Source of the DNA: Bacteroidales bacterium
GTDB taxonomy: Bacteria; Bacteroidota; Bacteroidia; Bacteroidales; UBA932
DNA length: 64,000 nt
Direction of reading: 5' to 3'
Assembly (NCBI GenBank): GCA_017534745.1
Contig: JAFXVX010000015.1
Span: 124,001-188,000, forward strand
The position numbers and the translations under genes were made by a program. The notes under the pieces were generated by a model. That model saw nothing but the letters and a program-made list of their open reading frames with translations, had not been told where the DNA came from and did no database searches. The stretch's first letter is position 1; the number at the start of each line of letters is the position of its first letter. This document shows, piece after piece, positions 23,236-31,847 of this stretch.

Positions 23236-23736
23236 ATGAAAAGGGTTATTTTCTTCCTCCTCTCAATTTCGGTTTTTGTTGCTTCCTGCGGCAACGCCAC
23301 GACAACGGTTGTGCAGCCAAAACTCCTTAACGATGTAAGTTATTCAAAATGTGCGGCGCCTTTTGCTGTTACCCCGCTTCAGGCTGACATTCAGGTAATT
23401 GTGAACAAAAGAATAAGTTATTACCTGGAGGTTAATGAACTTGTCCGTGCTGGAGGAGAGGATAATATTGTGGCAACTGCCGTAAAGGAAGCACTCGATG
23501 TCTATGGAGGGGATGTGATAGTCGGTTTGCAGACTCAGAAGAAAGTTGATGCTTATGGAAGGATACTGTCGATCAATATCACCGGATTTCCGGCAAAATA
23601 TGTGAATTTCCGCCCTGCGACAGACGTTTCACCGGTGCTTGTCGGAGAAAAAGGTGTAATGGCTGGATTTGGTGCCGCTGATAAGAAGTCAGCGGAAGAT
23701 GGTGGTGGGCTCTCCCTCTTCGGCAAGAAGAAATGA
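23236..23736 (+). CDS. Small lipoprotein of unknown function
   Basis: 166 residues. The lipoprotein signal KRVIFFLLSISVFVASC has its Cys at residue 18, so the mature protein is membrane-anchored. The middle (about 50-130) alternates strands and helices (ADIQVIVNKRISYYLEVNEL, then AVKEALDVYGGDVIVG) and could be a small alpha/beta domain. The C-terminus is Gly/Lys-rich (SLFGKKK). The frame is open upstream to 23170 but the signal fixes the ATG at 23236. It overlaps the next gene by four bases (ATGA). No named family is recognised. Confidence 0.75.
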   Translation: MKRVIFFLLSISVFVASCGNATTTVVQPKLLNDVSYSKCAAPFAVTPLQADIQVIVNKRISYYLEVNELVRAGGEDNIVATAVKEALDVYGGDVIVGLQTQKKVDAYGRILSINITGFPAKYVNFRPATDVSPVLVGEKGVMAGFGAADKKSAEDGGGLSLFGKKK

Positions 23737-24785
23737 GACATCGATTTTTACTACTTATCATGCCGTTATTGCTGATTGCAGTGGCGGCACGGGCGCAAGG
23801 TATACGCGTTGTGCGTGGCGCCATCACCGATTTAAACGGGAAGCCGCTTAAAAGCGCCGTAATCGTTACCGAGGACAAAGAACAATTCCGTCCGGCCCAG
23901 GACGGCTCCTTTGAAATACGTATCTCGACTTCAAATCACAGGCTTGCTTTTTGGGCCAAAGGATATACTACCGTCACCCGTGAGATCGACGGTTCTTTTT
24001 TGATGGTGAAGATGGATGTTGACCATGAGGCGATAAGAAAAATGGAACAGGAGGCTCAGGCACGGGAAGAGCAGTTAAGACTGGCCGAAGAGGCACGCCT
24101 GGCCGCTATTGAAAAAGCTAGAAGGGATAGTCTGTTTGCAGTTGAAACGGCACGCAAAGAAGCTGAAGCAAAGGCAAAGGCGGAAGAAACAGCAAGAGTA
24201 AAGGCAGAGAAGAAGGCGGAACGTCATCAAAAGGATTCGTTGTACAACGAGAAGTACAGAAACAAGGGACTTGAACATTCAGTGGATGTTTTATGGTCTT
24301 ATCCTATTGACAGGTGTGTGGTCTATTACTATTACTCCGGGTACCGTCAGTACGGTGCATTGCATCCCCTCGAACTGGACTACACCCTCTCCTGGCGCTT
24401 CAATCGCTGGGTCTCCGTTGGCGTAGGAGCTGGCGTATCATATAATTTAAAGAGTATAACTATCGTCAACGATTCCTTCAGCCCGGTCTACGGCGATTTC
24501 AAGGAAAAACAACTCGATGTTCCTGTCTTTGCGGCGGTTAAGGTCACTCCACTGCGCTCGCGCATCCGTCCGGTAATCGGTGTCTCCGGAGGATATTATA
24601 TTCTTAGCCGTACCATGCTGCTCAATGCAGACCTGGGCTGCGAGTTCCGTATAACGCGTCGCGTCGCCGCCCACATTCTTTTCTCTGCCAGGACAACACC
24701 GTATCCATATTTCAGTGAAGAACAAGGAGCCGCTGGCTATCATGCCGCCTTTTCCCCTTCGGTCAAAATTGGATTCAGCCTATAA
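23733..24785 (+). CDS. Outer-membrane protein: CarboxypepD-like domain, coiled coil, beta-barrel
   Basis: 350 residues in four parts. A signal peptide (about 1-22, ending ARAQ) comes first. A carboxypeptidase-regulatory-like beta-sandwich follows (VRGAITDLNGKPLKSAVIV, 27-45, to about 95). A charged coiled coil spans about 95-165, dominated by Ala, Glu, Lys and Arg. The C-terminal part (about 175-350) has alternating aromatic/polar strands ending in FSL with a terminal hydrophobic pattern, as in small outer-membrane barrels. The coiled coil would span periplasm between the domains. It is coupled to the lipoprotein upstream (ATGA) and lies 8 bases before the BACON gene. Confidence 0.75.
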   Translation: MRHRFLLLIMPLLLIAVAARAQGIRVVRGAITDLNGKPLKSAVIVTEDKEQFRPAQDGSFEIRISTSNHRLAFWAKGYTTVTREIDGSFLMVKMDVDHEAIRKMEQEAQAREEQLRLAEEARLAAIEKARRDSLFAVETARKEAEAKAKAEETARVKAEKKAERHQKDSLYNEKYRNKGLEHSVDVLWSYPIDRCVVYYYYSGYRQYGALHPLELDYTLSWRFNRWVSVGVGAGVSYNLKSITIVNDSFSPVYGDFKEKQLDVPVFAAVKVTPLRSRIRPVIGVSGGYYILSRTMLLNADLGCEFRITRRVAAHILFSARTTPYPYFSEEQGAAGYHAAFSPSVKIGFSL

Positions 24786-24793
24786 CAATCGTC

Positions 24794-27496
24794 ATGAAAA
24801 AATATATTATTCCAATATTCGGTAGCCTCCTGCTAATGAGTTGCCAGAAAGAGGTTTTGGCGCCTGAACAGATGATTCAGGGCAAGTTTGCCCTTGATGA
24901 TGGCACGGCGTTGACAAGCAGCTACCTTGTCTTCGACAAGGGCCATTTGAGTACATATATATCTGAATCAGACCGGCCTTTTGCCGAAGGAAAAATTTGG
25001 CGCGTCGACGGCGATTTGTTCACATTATCCAGTACCGTAAGTTACTCAATTACCGATGGGGTTTTAAATACGTCTTCCACCTCCGCCCCTATAGAATTGA
25101 AAGATGGCATACTCACAATAGGAGAGACGAAGTATTCCCTTCTTGAGGGGTTGGAGCATGAGCCGTATTCGACAATAGTAACTGATAGAGAACAAGTATT
25201 CTCCTACACTGTTCAGGATATTACCATCCCCTTTACTGTCGACCGTCCTCTCCCGAACAGCAACCTGAGTTGTTCCACCAACACGAGCTGGATCACGGGC
25301 CTTGCGATTCAGGAAGGAGTAATAATAGCTCATCTCTCTTCGACCTCAACAGACCGCGACGGAGCGATTTCACTTTCATATCCCTTCGCTGAACCGGTTG
25401 TGGTTTCGATTAAGCGACGGCCATCCACCTTCATTTGTCTGGAGGAAGACAGTCGGACAGTCGACTACACCGCCCAGCGCGTAGTTCTTCCCTACACCAT
25501 AGATAATCCTATTTCGGGTTCATCCCTGACTACATCGGTCGATGCATCATGGATCAATAACATCCAGGTATCTGACAATGAGGTTTCCTTCAATGTCACC
25601 GAAAATAACTCCGTCGGCTCACGCAGCGCGGCAGTAACTCTCCACTATAAGGGTGCCCCCGATGTCACCTTCCATATCACACAAGAGTATTCCGCCCCCG
25701 TCATAACACTAACCCCATCTTCCCAGACCGTCAACTACGCTGGCGGCACCTTCAGCTTTGACTACACCATCACCAACCCCCGCGAAGGTATAACTGTCAC
25801 GGCTGTAAGCCAAGCGACCTGGATTACCGACGTAACCGTCTCTGGTACAACTGTCAGCTATAAAGTCGCCGAAAATAACTCCGGCCGAGCACGCACCGGA
25901 ACGATAAAGCTTACTTATGGCACAAGCAACCTCGCTACCGCTGGCACAAGCAACCTCGCTACCGCCAGTTTCACCGTAACCCAAACCTACGAAGCGCCCA
26001 TAATTGAGCTAACGCCAACCTCTAACGAAGTAGACTACACTGGTGGCACGTTCAGCTTTGACTACTCTATCGTAAACCCTAGAGAAGGCGCTGCTGTCAC
26101 AATATCAACTATACCAAGTTGGATTTCTGACGTTAATATCTCAGGTTCAACTGTGGCCTATAAAGTTGCCGAAAATAACTCCGGAGGGAAGCGAACCGGA
26201 GCAATCAAACTAACCTACAGCGGCCTTGTTACCACCAGCTTCAATGTAACTCAAACCTATGCCGCACCCACTATTGTACTGATGACAAACACAATCGAGT
26301 TGGACTACACCGGCGGCACCTTCAGCTTTAACTATTCCATAACCAATCCTCGCGAAGATATGACCGTTACTGCATCTGTTTATAGCGGTGGTAACTGGAT
26401 ATCTGATTTGGTTGTTTACGGAGAGACAATTAGTTATAAGATCGATGAAAATAACTCAGGCTCATCGCGTACTGGCAAGATAAAGCTAACATATGGTAAT
26501 TTGTCTACGATATACTTTACCGTAACACAAACCTACAGCGCTCCAAGTATCATATTGACGTCAAGTTCTATTGAGGTTGACTACGACGGTGGCACTTTTA
26601 GCTTTAGCTACTCCGTTACCAATCCCCGCGCAGGAATGACCATCACTTTTGATGTTATTTATGATGACGGAAATATCAACTGGATAACGGATGTGGATAT
26701 CACTGAAAATGCGGTTAAATATTTAATTTCTGAAAATATATATTATCGCCTTCGTACTGGAAGGATTACACTAAATTACATGAATGCTACGGCAGAATAT
26801 ACTATAATGCAAGTGAACAATAGCGAAATTCCATTACCCGAGGGTGCAGTAGATTTAGGGCTGAGTGTATTGTGGGCATCCTGCAACCTAGGTGCTTCAA
26901 GCCCAGCGGAGTACGGCGATTATTATGCTTGGGGAGAGACCGTTCCTTATTATACAAGCCAAAATCCTCTTACATGGAAATCTGGAAAGAGTTCTGGTTA
27001 TACATGGGAATCGTACAGCCTATGTAATGGTTCATCCAGCACATTGACGAAATATAACAACAAAAGTGCATACGGTACAGTGGATAACAAGACCACATTC
27101 AAGGATTACAATTATGTCGACGATGCCGCCCGTGTCGAATGGGGAAACATCTGGCGTATGCCAACGCAAGAGGAGTTCTCTGAACTTATCAATAACTGTA
27201 CTTCTGAATGGACTACGCTTAACGGAGTGTACGGGAGGAAGTTTACTAGCAAGAAGGCCGGTTACACAAATAGATGGATTTTTCTTCCAGCCGCCGGACA
27301 CCGTTCTAGGACTCTCCTCATTGGTTCATCAACCGGTCGCTATTGGTCATCATCCGGTCGCTATTGGTCATCATCCCTAGACATAAGCAATCCGGATCAT
27401 GCATTTAAACTTGACTTCGATTCTTCAAGTGTAAGTATGAGTGGCAGTTATTACCCCTACCGTTACTTTGGCTACTCGGTGCGTCCTGTTTTGTGA
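24794..27496 (+). CDS. Six-repeat BACON lipoprotein with Fibrobacter-major-type C-terminal domain
   Basis: 900 residues. The lipoprotein signal ends FGSLLLMSC. After a short N-terminal domain come six BACON-like Ig repeats of about 90 residues (about 127-680), most with the pattern DYTGGTFSFDYSITNPRE, a central SWI-DV step and closing FTVTQTY. The C-terminal 220 residues begin VDLGLSVLWASCNLGA and contain EYGDYYAWGE and WRMPTQEEF, marks of the Fibrobacter succinogenes major paralogous domain found in Bacteroidales surface proteins. BACON domains are thought to bind glycans or mucin. Two recent internal duplications are visible. It is the last gene of a three-gene surface operon. Confidence 0.88.
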   Translation: MKKYIIPIFGSLLLMSCQKEVLAPEQMIQGKFALDDGTALTSSYLVFDKGHLSTYISESDRPFAEGKIWRVDGDLFTLSSTVSYSITDGVLNTSSTSAPIELKDGILTIGETKYSLLEGLEHEPYSTIVTDREQVFSYTVQDITIPFTVDRPLPNSNLSCSTNTSWITGLAIQEGVIIAHLSSTSTDRDGAISLSYPFAEPVVVSIKRRPSTFICLEEDSRTVDYTAQRVVLPYTIDNPISGSSLTTSVDASWINNIQVSDNEVSFNVTENNSVGSRSAAVTLHYKGAPDVTFHITQEYSAPVITLTPSSQTVNYAGGTFSFDYTITNPREGITVTAVSQATWITDVTVSGTTVSYKVAENNSGRARTGTIKLTYGTSNLATAGTSNLATASFTVTQTYEAPIIELTPTSNEVDYTGGTFSFDYSIVNPREGAAVTISTIPSWISDVNISGSTVAYKVAENNSGGKRTGAIKLTYSGLVTTSFNVTQTYAAPTIVLMTNTIELDYTGGTFSFNYSITNPREDMTVTASVYSGGNWISDLVVYGETISYKIDENNSGSSRTGKIKLTYGNLSTIYFTVTQTYSAPSIILTSSSIEVDYDGGTFSFSYSVTNPRAGMTITFDVIYDDGNINWITDVDITENAVKYLISENIYYRLRTGRITLNYMNATAEYTIMQVNNSEIPLPEGAVDLGLSVLWASCNLGASSPAEYGDYYAWGETVPYYTSQNPLTWKSGKSSGYTWESYSLCNGSSSTLTKYNNKSAYGTVDNKTTFKDYNYVDDAARVEWGNIWRMPTQEEFSELINNCTSEWTTLNGVYGRKFTSKKAGYTNRWIFLPAAGHRSRTLLIGSSTGRYWSSSGRYWSSSLDISNPDHAFKLDFDSSSVSMSGSYYPYRYFGYSVRPVL
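25919..25966 (+). repeat. 24-bp tandem duplication in BACON repeat 3
   Basis: Two 24-base units (25919-25942, 25943-25966) differ only at the last base and encode GTSNLATA twice. In-frame slippage or a recent duplication in a surface loop. Confidence 0.9.
27333..27374 (+). repeat. 21-bp tandem duplication near the C-terminus
   Basis: Two identical 21-base units (27333-27353, 27354-27374) encode TGRYWSS then SGRYWSS inside the C-terminal domain. Confidence 0.9.
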
Positions 27497-27534
27497 TAAG
27501 ACCTTTATACGCGAATATTTTAAATCAAAACATA

Positions 27535-27711
27535 ATGGAAATAATTTTAGACGATGCGAAAAATGTACGGGTCAGAGGTGAAAGGTACAGTGTGCTCCCC
27601 GGCAGTGTCAATCAAAAGAGTAGATGCCTAAATGCCTATTGTGGAGATTATCAGAACTTTGGGAAACCGCGGTGTTTCTCTTTCGATGAAATCGAAGACG
27701 TTGAATACTAA
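27535..27711 (+). CDS. Small acidic protein, unknown
   Basis: 58 residues, MEIILDDAKNVRVRGERYSV at the start and FSFDEIEDVEY at the end, with two Cys (about 33 and 38) and no signal or membrane segment. The ATG at 27535 follows an AT-rich gap of 38 bases after the BACON stop; a GTG at 27493 would overlap that gene. Base composition is clearly more AT-rich than the flanking genes, suggesting transfer. No family is recognised. Confidence 0.55.
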   Translation: MEIILDDAKNVRVRGERYSVLPGSVNQKSRCLNAYCGDYQNFGKPRCFSFDEIEDVEY

Positions 27712-27719
27712 TGTGATGA

Positions 27720-28115
27720 ATGTTTGATATGAAAACGAATGACAATTATCTGACTTCTGTTGAGGTGAGGAGAATCCAGGATTATATTTCTAAGCATGCA
27801 CTAGTCTCACTAGGTGTTCTAAAGAATGTTAGCGATCCTGATTACGAGATTATTTTGGAAAAGTATTGTTTGTTCGATATGCTCGTAGGAGTTATGAATA
27901 ATGAAGACAATCGTTTGAATGCCATGCGGGCTTGTAATCAGGTAGAATCAATGGGATATAGTCTGGACGAAGATTATTTTATTAATAGAGTTCTGGAGAT
28001 TCATCGGAAATGCGAACTAGAACTAGTTGCTCTTAAAATAGCCCTTGATTTGTTGTATCACGGGAAAGAGGATCCTTCGGTGGTATTCTTAAAAGTCCGT
28101 CAATTATTGGATTAA
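27720..28115 (+). CDS. Cytosolic helical protein of unknown function
   Basis: 131 residues, mainly predicted helices (YLTSVEVRRIQDYISKHALV, later ELELVALKIALDLLYHG). ATG at 27720, or at 27729 three codons later. AT-rich like its upstream neighbour, 8 bases away, so the two look like a pair. It has features of an immunity-type or HEAT-like adaptor, but nothing specific; this is only a guess from size and context. A hairpin lies 36 bases after the stop. Confidence 0.65.
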   Translation: MFDMKTNDNYLTSVEVRRIQDYISKHALVSLGVLKNVSDPDYEIILEKYCLFDMLVGVMNNEDNRLNAMRACNQVESMGYSLDEDYFINRVLEIHRKCELELVALKIALDLLYHGKEDPSVVFLKVRQLLD

Positions 28116-28151
28116 GTCGTCATAAGAGTATTGTCTCATAACGGCTCCTTC

Positions 28152-28167
28152 TGCACCCCCGGGTGCA
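28152..28167 (+). terminator. Possible terminator hairpin
   Basis: TGCACCC-CC-GGGTGCA, a perfect 7-bp stem followed only by a short T run (CCCTTT), so a weak candidate. Confidence 0.35.
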
Positions 28168-28194
28168 TCACCCTTTAAATTAGCGGGTTCAAAT

Positions 28195-28259
28195 GAGGGG
28201 TGGTGCGCTTGGGGGTGCGGGGAGTTCGGGAGATGCTCTCGGGGTGGGGCTTCGGGGTG
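28195..28259 (+). other. G-run-rich stretch
   Basis: Six or more runs of three to five G lie within 65 bases between the small AT-rich genes and the membrane-protein promoter. The first three runs (GGGGG, GGGG, GGG) have loops of 3 and 5, then a 10-base gap precedes GGGG-T-GGGG-CTTC-GGGG. A G-quadruplex is conceivable but no four runs with all loops of seven or less are seen. Otherwise 28116-28282 holds no gene. Confidence 0.4.
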
Positions 28260-28282
28260 ACGTTAATGACGGAAGAAAATGC

Positions 28283-28290
28283 TATATTTG
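28283..28290 (+). promoter_or_regulatory. -7 box upstream of membrane-protein gene
   Basis: TATATTTG; the predicted start near 28295 favours the ATG at 28308 over the one at 28266. Confidence 0.5.
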
Positions 28291-28307
28291 CGAAAAACGA
28301 AGTTGTT

Positions 28308-28775
28308 ATGAAGTATTTCGCGAGGGCTGTCAAGTATTTTATCGGGATATGTATCCTGTTTACACTGATTATTATAGGGCTGATGCTGATAGGGGCGGTG
28401 TCGAAGGATATCAATGTGCTGTTTAGGGCGGGGTGGAAGTCCGTCGGGATGATTGCGCTGATGTTTCTCGGGGTGTCCGCCGTGTATCCCAAGTTCGGTT
28501 ATGCAAAAAGGCTGGCGTCCATCCCCGGGGAGGACGCGGAGCTGAGGCCGAAGGTGAAGGAGTTCTTCGCCGAAAGAGGCTACAGGCTTGAGAATGAGAC
28601 CCCTGAGGCGATGACCTTCCGTTCCGGTTCGACGTGGCATCGCATCGTCACTATGGGCGAGGACAGGATTACCGTGACGCCGGAGTTCGGCGGCTACGGC
28701 GTCGAGGGCCTTAACCGCGACATCGTACGCATCAAAAGCGGGCTAGAGTACAGGCTCCGGCCGAACGGCGACTAG
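28308..28775 (+). CDS. Two-helix membrane protein, unknown
   Basis: 155 residues. Two hydrophobic segments, about 9-30 (FIGICILFTLIIIGLMLIGA) and about 43-60 (VGMIALMFLGVSAVYP), are followed by a soluble alpha/beta tail of about 90 residues containing FFAERGYRLENETPEAMTF and VTPEFGGYGVEGL. The tail probably faces the cytosol. The start was set by the -7 box. It overlaps the convergent DUF3109 gene by four bases. The arrangement resembles small conserved Bacteroidales membrane proteins; no function is assigned. Confidence 0.7.
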   Translation: MKYFARAVKYFIGICILFTLIIIGLMLIGAVSKDINVLFRAGWKSVGMIALMFLGVSAVYPKFGYAKRLASIPGEDAELRPKVKEFFAERGYRLENETPEAMTFRSGSTWHRIVTMGEDRITVTPEFGGYGVEGLNRDIVRIKSGLEYRLRPNGD

Positions 28776-29362
28776 CCGTTGATCCTTTCGGCCGCGGCGC
28801 AGAGGGCATCGTAGAATTCTTCTCCGAAGGCATCCGTGAGCGGCTCTTTCAGAAATTGATAGACTCTGGTGCCTTCGCGGCGGCCTTTTTCAAAGGCGTC
28901 GCGGCAGATGTCCCATTTGTGGAGGTTGAGGCCGAGGGTCCCTTCGCCGAGCTTTACGACCCTTATGGGATACAGCCGGCAGGAGATGGGCTTATGAAAA
29001 CGGCATTTGCCGCCGAGAAAGCATCTTTCGATTGCGCAGAAGCAGTTTTCGCCCTCGAAGAGGGTGTAGACGCACTCCTCCGTTCCGGGGACGACGGGGG
29101 TGACTATGTCCCCCTCCCGGTCAATCTCGAAGAACCCTTTCTCATCGACGGCCTTCCGGCCCCTTTCACTCATAAGCGGTGAGAAAGCCTCATAGGCGGA
29201 CTCGATCTTTTCCGGTTCGTCCTCGCCAAGGGGGGCGCCGCTGTCTCCGGCGATGCAGCATTTGCCTTTGCAGACCGGGTAGTCGCAACTGAAATACTCA
29301 GTGATGACATCCCCATTGACGTAGATGTCCCCTATCTGCACTATGGTGGAGTAGTCCATCAT
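28772..29362 (-). CDS. DUF3109 family Cys-rich protein
   Basis: 196 residues. Cys residues at 26, 31, 35 and 36 (SCDYPVCKGKCC) and later Cys in CFCAIERCFLGGKC and ISCRLYPIR form the pattern of DUF3109/YkgJ-related proteins, which probably bind metal or an Fe-S cluster. The RLYPIRV motif is a family mark. Biochemical role unknown. Its start overlaps the upstream M16-like gene stop as ATGA, so the two are coupled. Confidence 0.85.
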   Translation of the reverse strand: MMDYSTIVQIGDIYVNGDVITEYFSCDYPVCKGKCCIAGDSGAPLGEDEPEKIESAYEAFSPLMSERGRKAVDEKGFFEIDREGDIVTPVVPGTEECVYTLFEGENCFCAIERCFLGGKCRFHKPISCRLYPIRVVKLGEGTLGLNLHKWDICRDAFEKGRREGTRVYQFLKEPLTDAFGEEFYDALCAAAERING

Positions 29363-31761
29363 AGCTCCGTGATTTTGCCGGAGGATGCGGCAAATAACAT
29401 AAAGCGCATCCTTTCAGGGGTGATAGACTCGATGCTTTCCTTTCTGGTAGAGACGAAATCCTTGGATGAAATATATCGAAGATCGATAAGGTCACGCCAG
29501 GTGTCGTTGTCCCTGAGGGCGGCGTTGATCCGGCCGCGTACCATATTTTTATATAGGGTAGCGTCCTTCCTGGAGACCGGATCTGCGGCGAGGGCGAAAA
29601 TCGCCTTCTTCACGCCGTCCACCGCGTCGCCCTTCATCGCCGGAGCCGGCATCCCATCCGGGGAAGCCTTCCCCAGCGTCACGACAAAGTGTATCCTCTC
29701 CTCCGGATAGGTCTCTGCGAGGGGAGTCACGTCGGCGTAATATCCCAGCGGAGCTACCCTCTTCACAATTTCCGTCCTGAGGGCCTCCGCTGCGGCGTAC
29801 ATCGTGTAGAAAGATGATGAAGACACGTGATAAGGGAAGGTTACAACCAGCCCTTCGGCTTCCGAAGGGAAGTCCGGCATCTTCCGTGGACCGACAGAGG
29901 TCCTTTTAAGAACTCTCGTGCGGTCGGCCCTGAAAGCTCCGACAGTCTCGGTCAGCATTTTCCTCGTGTAGCTCTCCTCAAGGTCTCCTGCAAGGGTGAG
30001 GACCGCACCGTTGACATTGGAGAAACGGGATTCCATAAACGCTGCCGCGCGGTCGAAGGCCGCCTCGTCCATTCCGGTACATGCGAGGTAGTAATCCTTG
30101 ACCCGGGAAGGGATCTCCCTCTCAGCCGTTACGCCGGCGAGGACCCCCATGAACAGGGGGAACCTCGACGAGGGAGCGCTGCCCTCTATCCTGAGTTCCG
30201 ACGACATTATATTAAGGGATATATCTATCCCGCAGGTTTTCAGCATATTGAAAAAGTCGTAGCCGGGAATACCGCCGGCAGGAGCGAGGCGGAATATCTC
30301 GTCGTAGCGAAGCGTCTCTCCTGGCTCCAGTCCCTGGATCGACTGGTAGCCACCGGGGAAGGAGAGGCAGAAACTGAAACTGTTGTACACATCCCTTCTG
30401 GACATCAGCACGGTCTTGAGCCCGTTGGTGAAAGTCCACACTGCCCCGCCGCCGATGGGATCCCTCTTAGTCTCTTTAATCTTGACTTTTAGAGGGCTGA
30501 CCATGACACCGAGGGTGTCCTCGATCCGCCACGAATAATCGGTGTCGAGAGCGGTGAAATAACCCACAAGATACGCCAGATTGTAGTCGAAAAGCGGCTC
30601 ATCGTCGTCCACTGCACCTTCCGGGGTCACATATCTGATATGGACTCCCTTTTTCTGATCCAGAAGGGCGGCGGTGATGTTGTTGAAAAGGGCCAACTGC
30701 GCGGAATCGGAGACATTTTTCCTCGCGAACAGGATGCCCTCCTCCTCTGGCGGCGCCAGCGAGGCGCCGTACAGATACGACGCTATACACCTATCCGTCT
30801 TGCGCGGGCTCCGACGCTGGCTATCGATTTCTTTCTCAAGGGCCTGTTTGGTATTATGGAACTCCACAGGTGTGGCCCCCTGACTTTCAAGGGCGCCGAA
30901 AACCCTTCCGAGCGCACTGAGAGCTTCTTCCAGATAAAGGCTGTCGGTCCTGACCGTGAAGGAATGGAGTTCGTCGCCGTCACCGGAGGCGCTGTCGGTG
31001 TATTTATAATCTATGGATCTGTAAGGAATCTTCCTGTTTCGGAGTTCCCTTTCGACACGACGTCGCACTATCAGCGAAAACTCCCGGGAGAAAATATTCA
31101 TCACCAGGGGCTGCGCCGTGTTCATTAACCGCCGCCGCGTCCTCGGTGCCTCATAGGCTACGGTGACGGAACTTTCCGGCCCGGCGGTCCCGAGGAACGA
31201 CGGGACCGGGGACGGCTCCCAGACGTAATTGAACGCTGGAGCCTTGGCGTAAAGGGGCCTCACTATCATCGAAAGGAGCCCCATCCTGTCCTTGACGGAT
31301 TTGGGGTCTATGTCTCCGGACAACACTATGGCCGACGGAGCATCGGAAGATGAGATGATACTGAAAGCTGCCAGGAGGGCGGAGTCTGCGACCTCTTTCT
31401 TTCCGACCGGTACGCGGTCGAAGCGGTAAACCGTCGAACCGCCATTGTCGGTGAAATAACCCTCCGGGCGCGGACCCACACCGTTGCGCTCGAAAAAGCG
31501 CACCGGAGCGAAGGTCCCGTTGCCGGGGGATGAAATCCTGCCGGCACTTTCTTCGGAGACCGGCTCGCCCCTGAGGATAACCGCCAGGTCGGCGTATCCT
31601 ATCCTTGCAGTATCGACCGCCAGATAGTACGAGATGCCGTTTTTGAGCTCGCCGACGGTGATGGTCGAATCGGCCTGAAGGGGTAGCAATGACTGCGCTG
31701 GCACTATTATTGAAATACTGGTCAGCGCAATGATTGCCGATATGACCCTTTTCAGAAACAT
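29359..31761 (-). CDS. Secreted M16-family homologue lacking the zinc motif
   Basis: 800 residues with signal peptide (about 1-22, ending VPAQ). The fold follows M16 peptidases: LKNGISYYLAVDTARIGYAD (about 39-58) corresponds to the opening strand of the family, and later blocks have M16-like repeats. The place where HxxEH should stand, about 30 residues further on, reads NGTFAPVRFFERNG, with no HxxEH or HxxEE anywhere. It is therefore likely a non-catalytic homologue, perhaps a partner subunit as in processing-peptidase pairs. An active M16 gene lies at 59958-61184, far away. The operon continues into the DUF3109 gene. Confidence 0.75.
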   Translation of the reverse strand: MFLKRVISAIIALTSISIIVPAQSLLPLQADSTITVGELKNGISYYLAVDTARIGYADLAVILRGEPVSEESAGRISSPGNGTFAPVRFFERNGVGPRPEGYFTDNGGSTVYRFDRVPVGKKEVADSALLAAFSIISSSDAPSAIVLSGDIDPKSVKDRMGLLSMIVRPLYAKAPAFNYVWEPSPVPSFLGTAGPESSVTVAYEAPRTRRRLMNTAQPLVMNIFSREFSLIVRRRVERELRNRKIPYRSIDYKYTDSASGDGDELHSFTVRTDSLYLEEALSALGRVFGALESQGATPVEFHNTKQALEKEIDSQRRSPRKTDRCIASYLYGASLAPPEEEGILFARKNVSDSAQLALFNNITAALLDQKKGVHIRYVTPEGAVDDDEPLFDYNLAYLVGYFTALDTDYSWRIEDTLGVMVSPLKVKIKETKRDPIGGGAVWTFTNGLKTVLMSRRDVYNSFSFCLSFPGGYQSIQGLEPGETLRYDEIFRLAPAGGIPGYDFFNMLKTCGIDISLNIMSSELRIEGSAPSSRFPLFMGVLAGVTAEREIPSRVKDYYLACTGMDEAAFDRAAAFMESRFSNVNGAVLTLAGDLEESYTRKMLTETVGAFRADRTRVLKRTSVGPRKMPDFPSEAEGLVVTFPYHVSSSSFYTMYAAAEALRTEIVKRVAPLGYYADVTPLAETYPEERIHFVVTLGKASPDGMPAPAMKGDAVDGVKKAIFALAADPVSRKDATLYKNMVRGRINAALRDNDTWRDLIDLRYISSKDFVSTRKESIESITPERMRFMLFAASSGKITEL

Positions 31762-31780
31762 AAATTATCTGAGAGTGGTG

Positions 31781-31810
31781 CAAATTTAAAGATAATTATT
31801 GCTATTTTTG
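31781..31810. promoter_or_regulatory. Divergent -7 boxes between M16-like and TPR genes
   Basis: Minus strand TAAATTTG (31781-31788), with TTTG 22 bases upstream (31811-31814), would drive the M16-like gene. Plus strand TATTTTTG (31803-31810) would drive the TPR gene. The two overlap, so their firing may be linked. Confidence 0.5.
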
Positions 31811-31847
31811 CAAAATACGTGCTTGAAATAACAGAAACGAGACAGCT

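Noticed and set aside
28200..28307. Upstream coding extension of the membrane protein
   Set aside because: It is made of G runs, uses non-ATG starts and lies before the -7 box at 28283.
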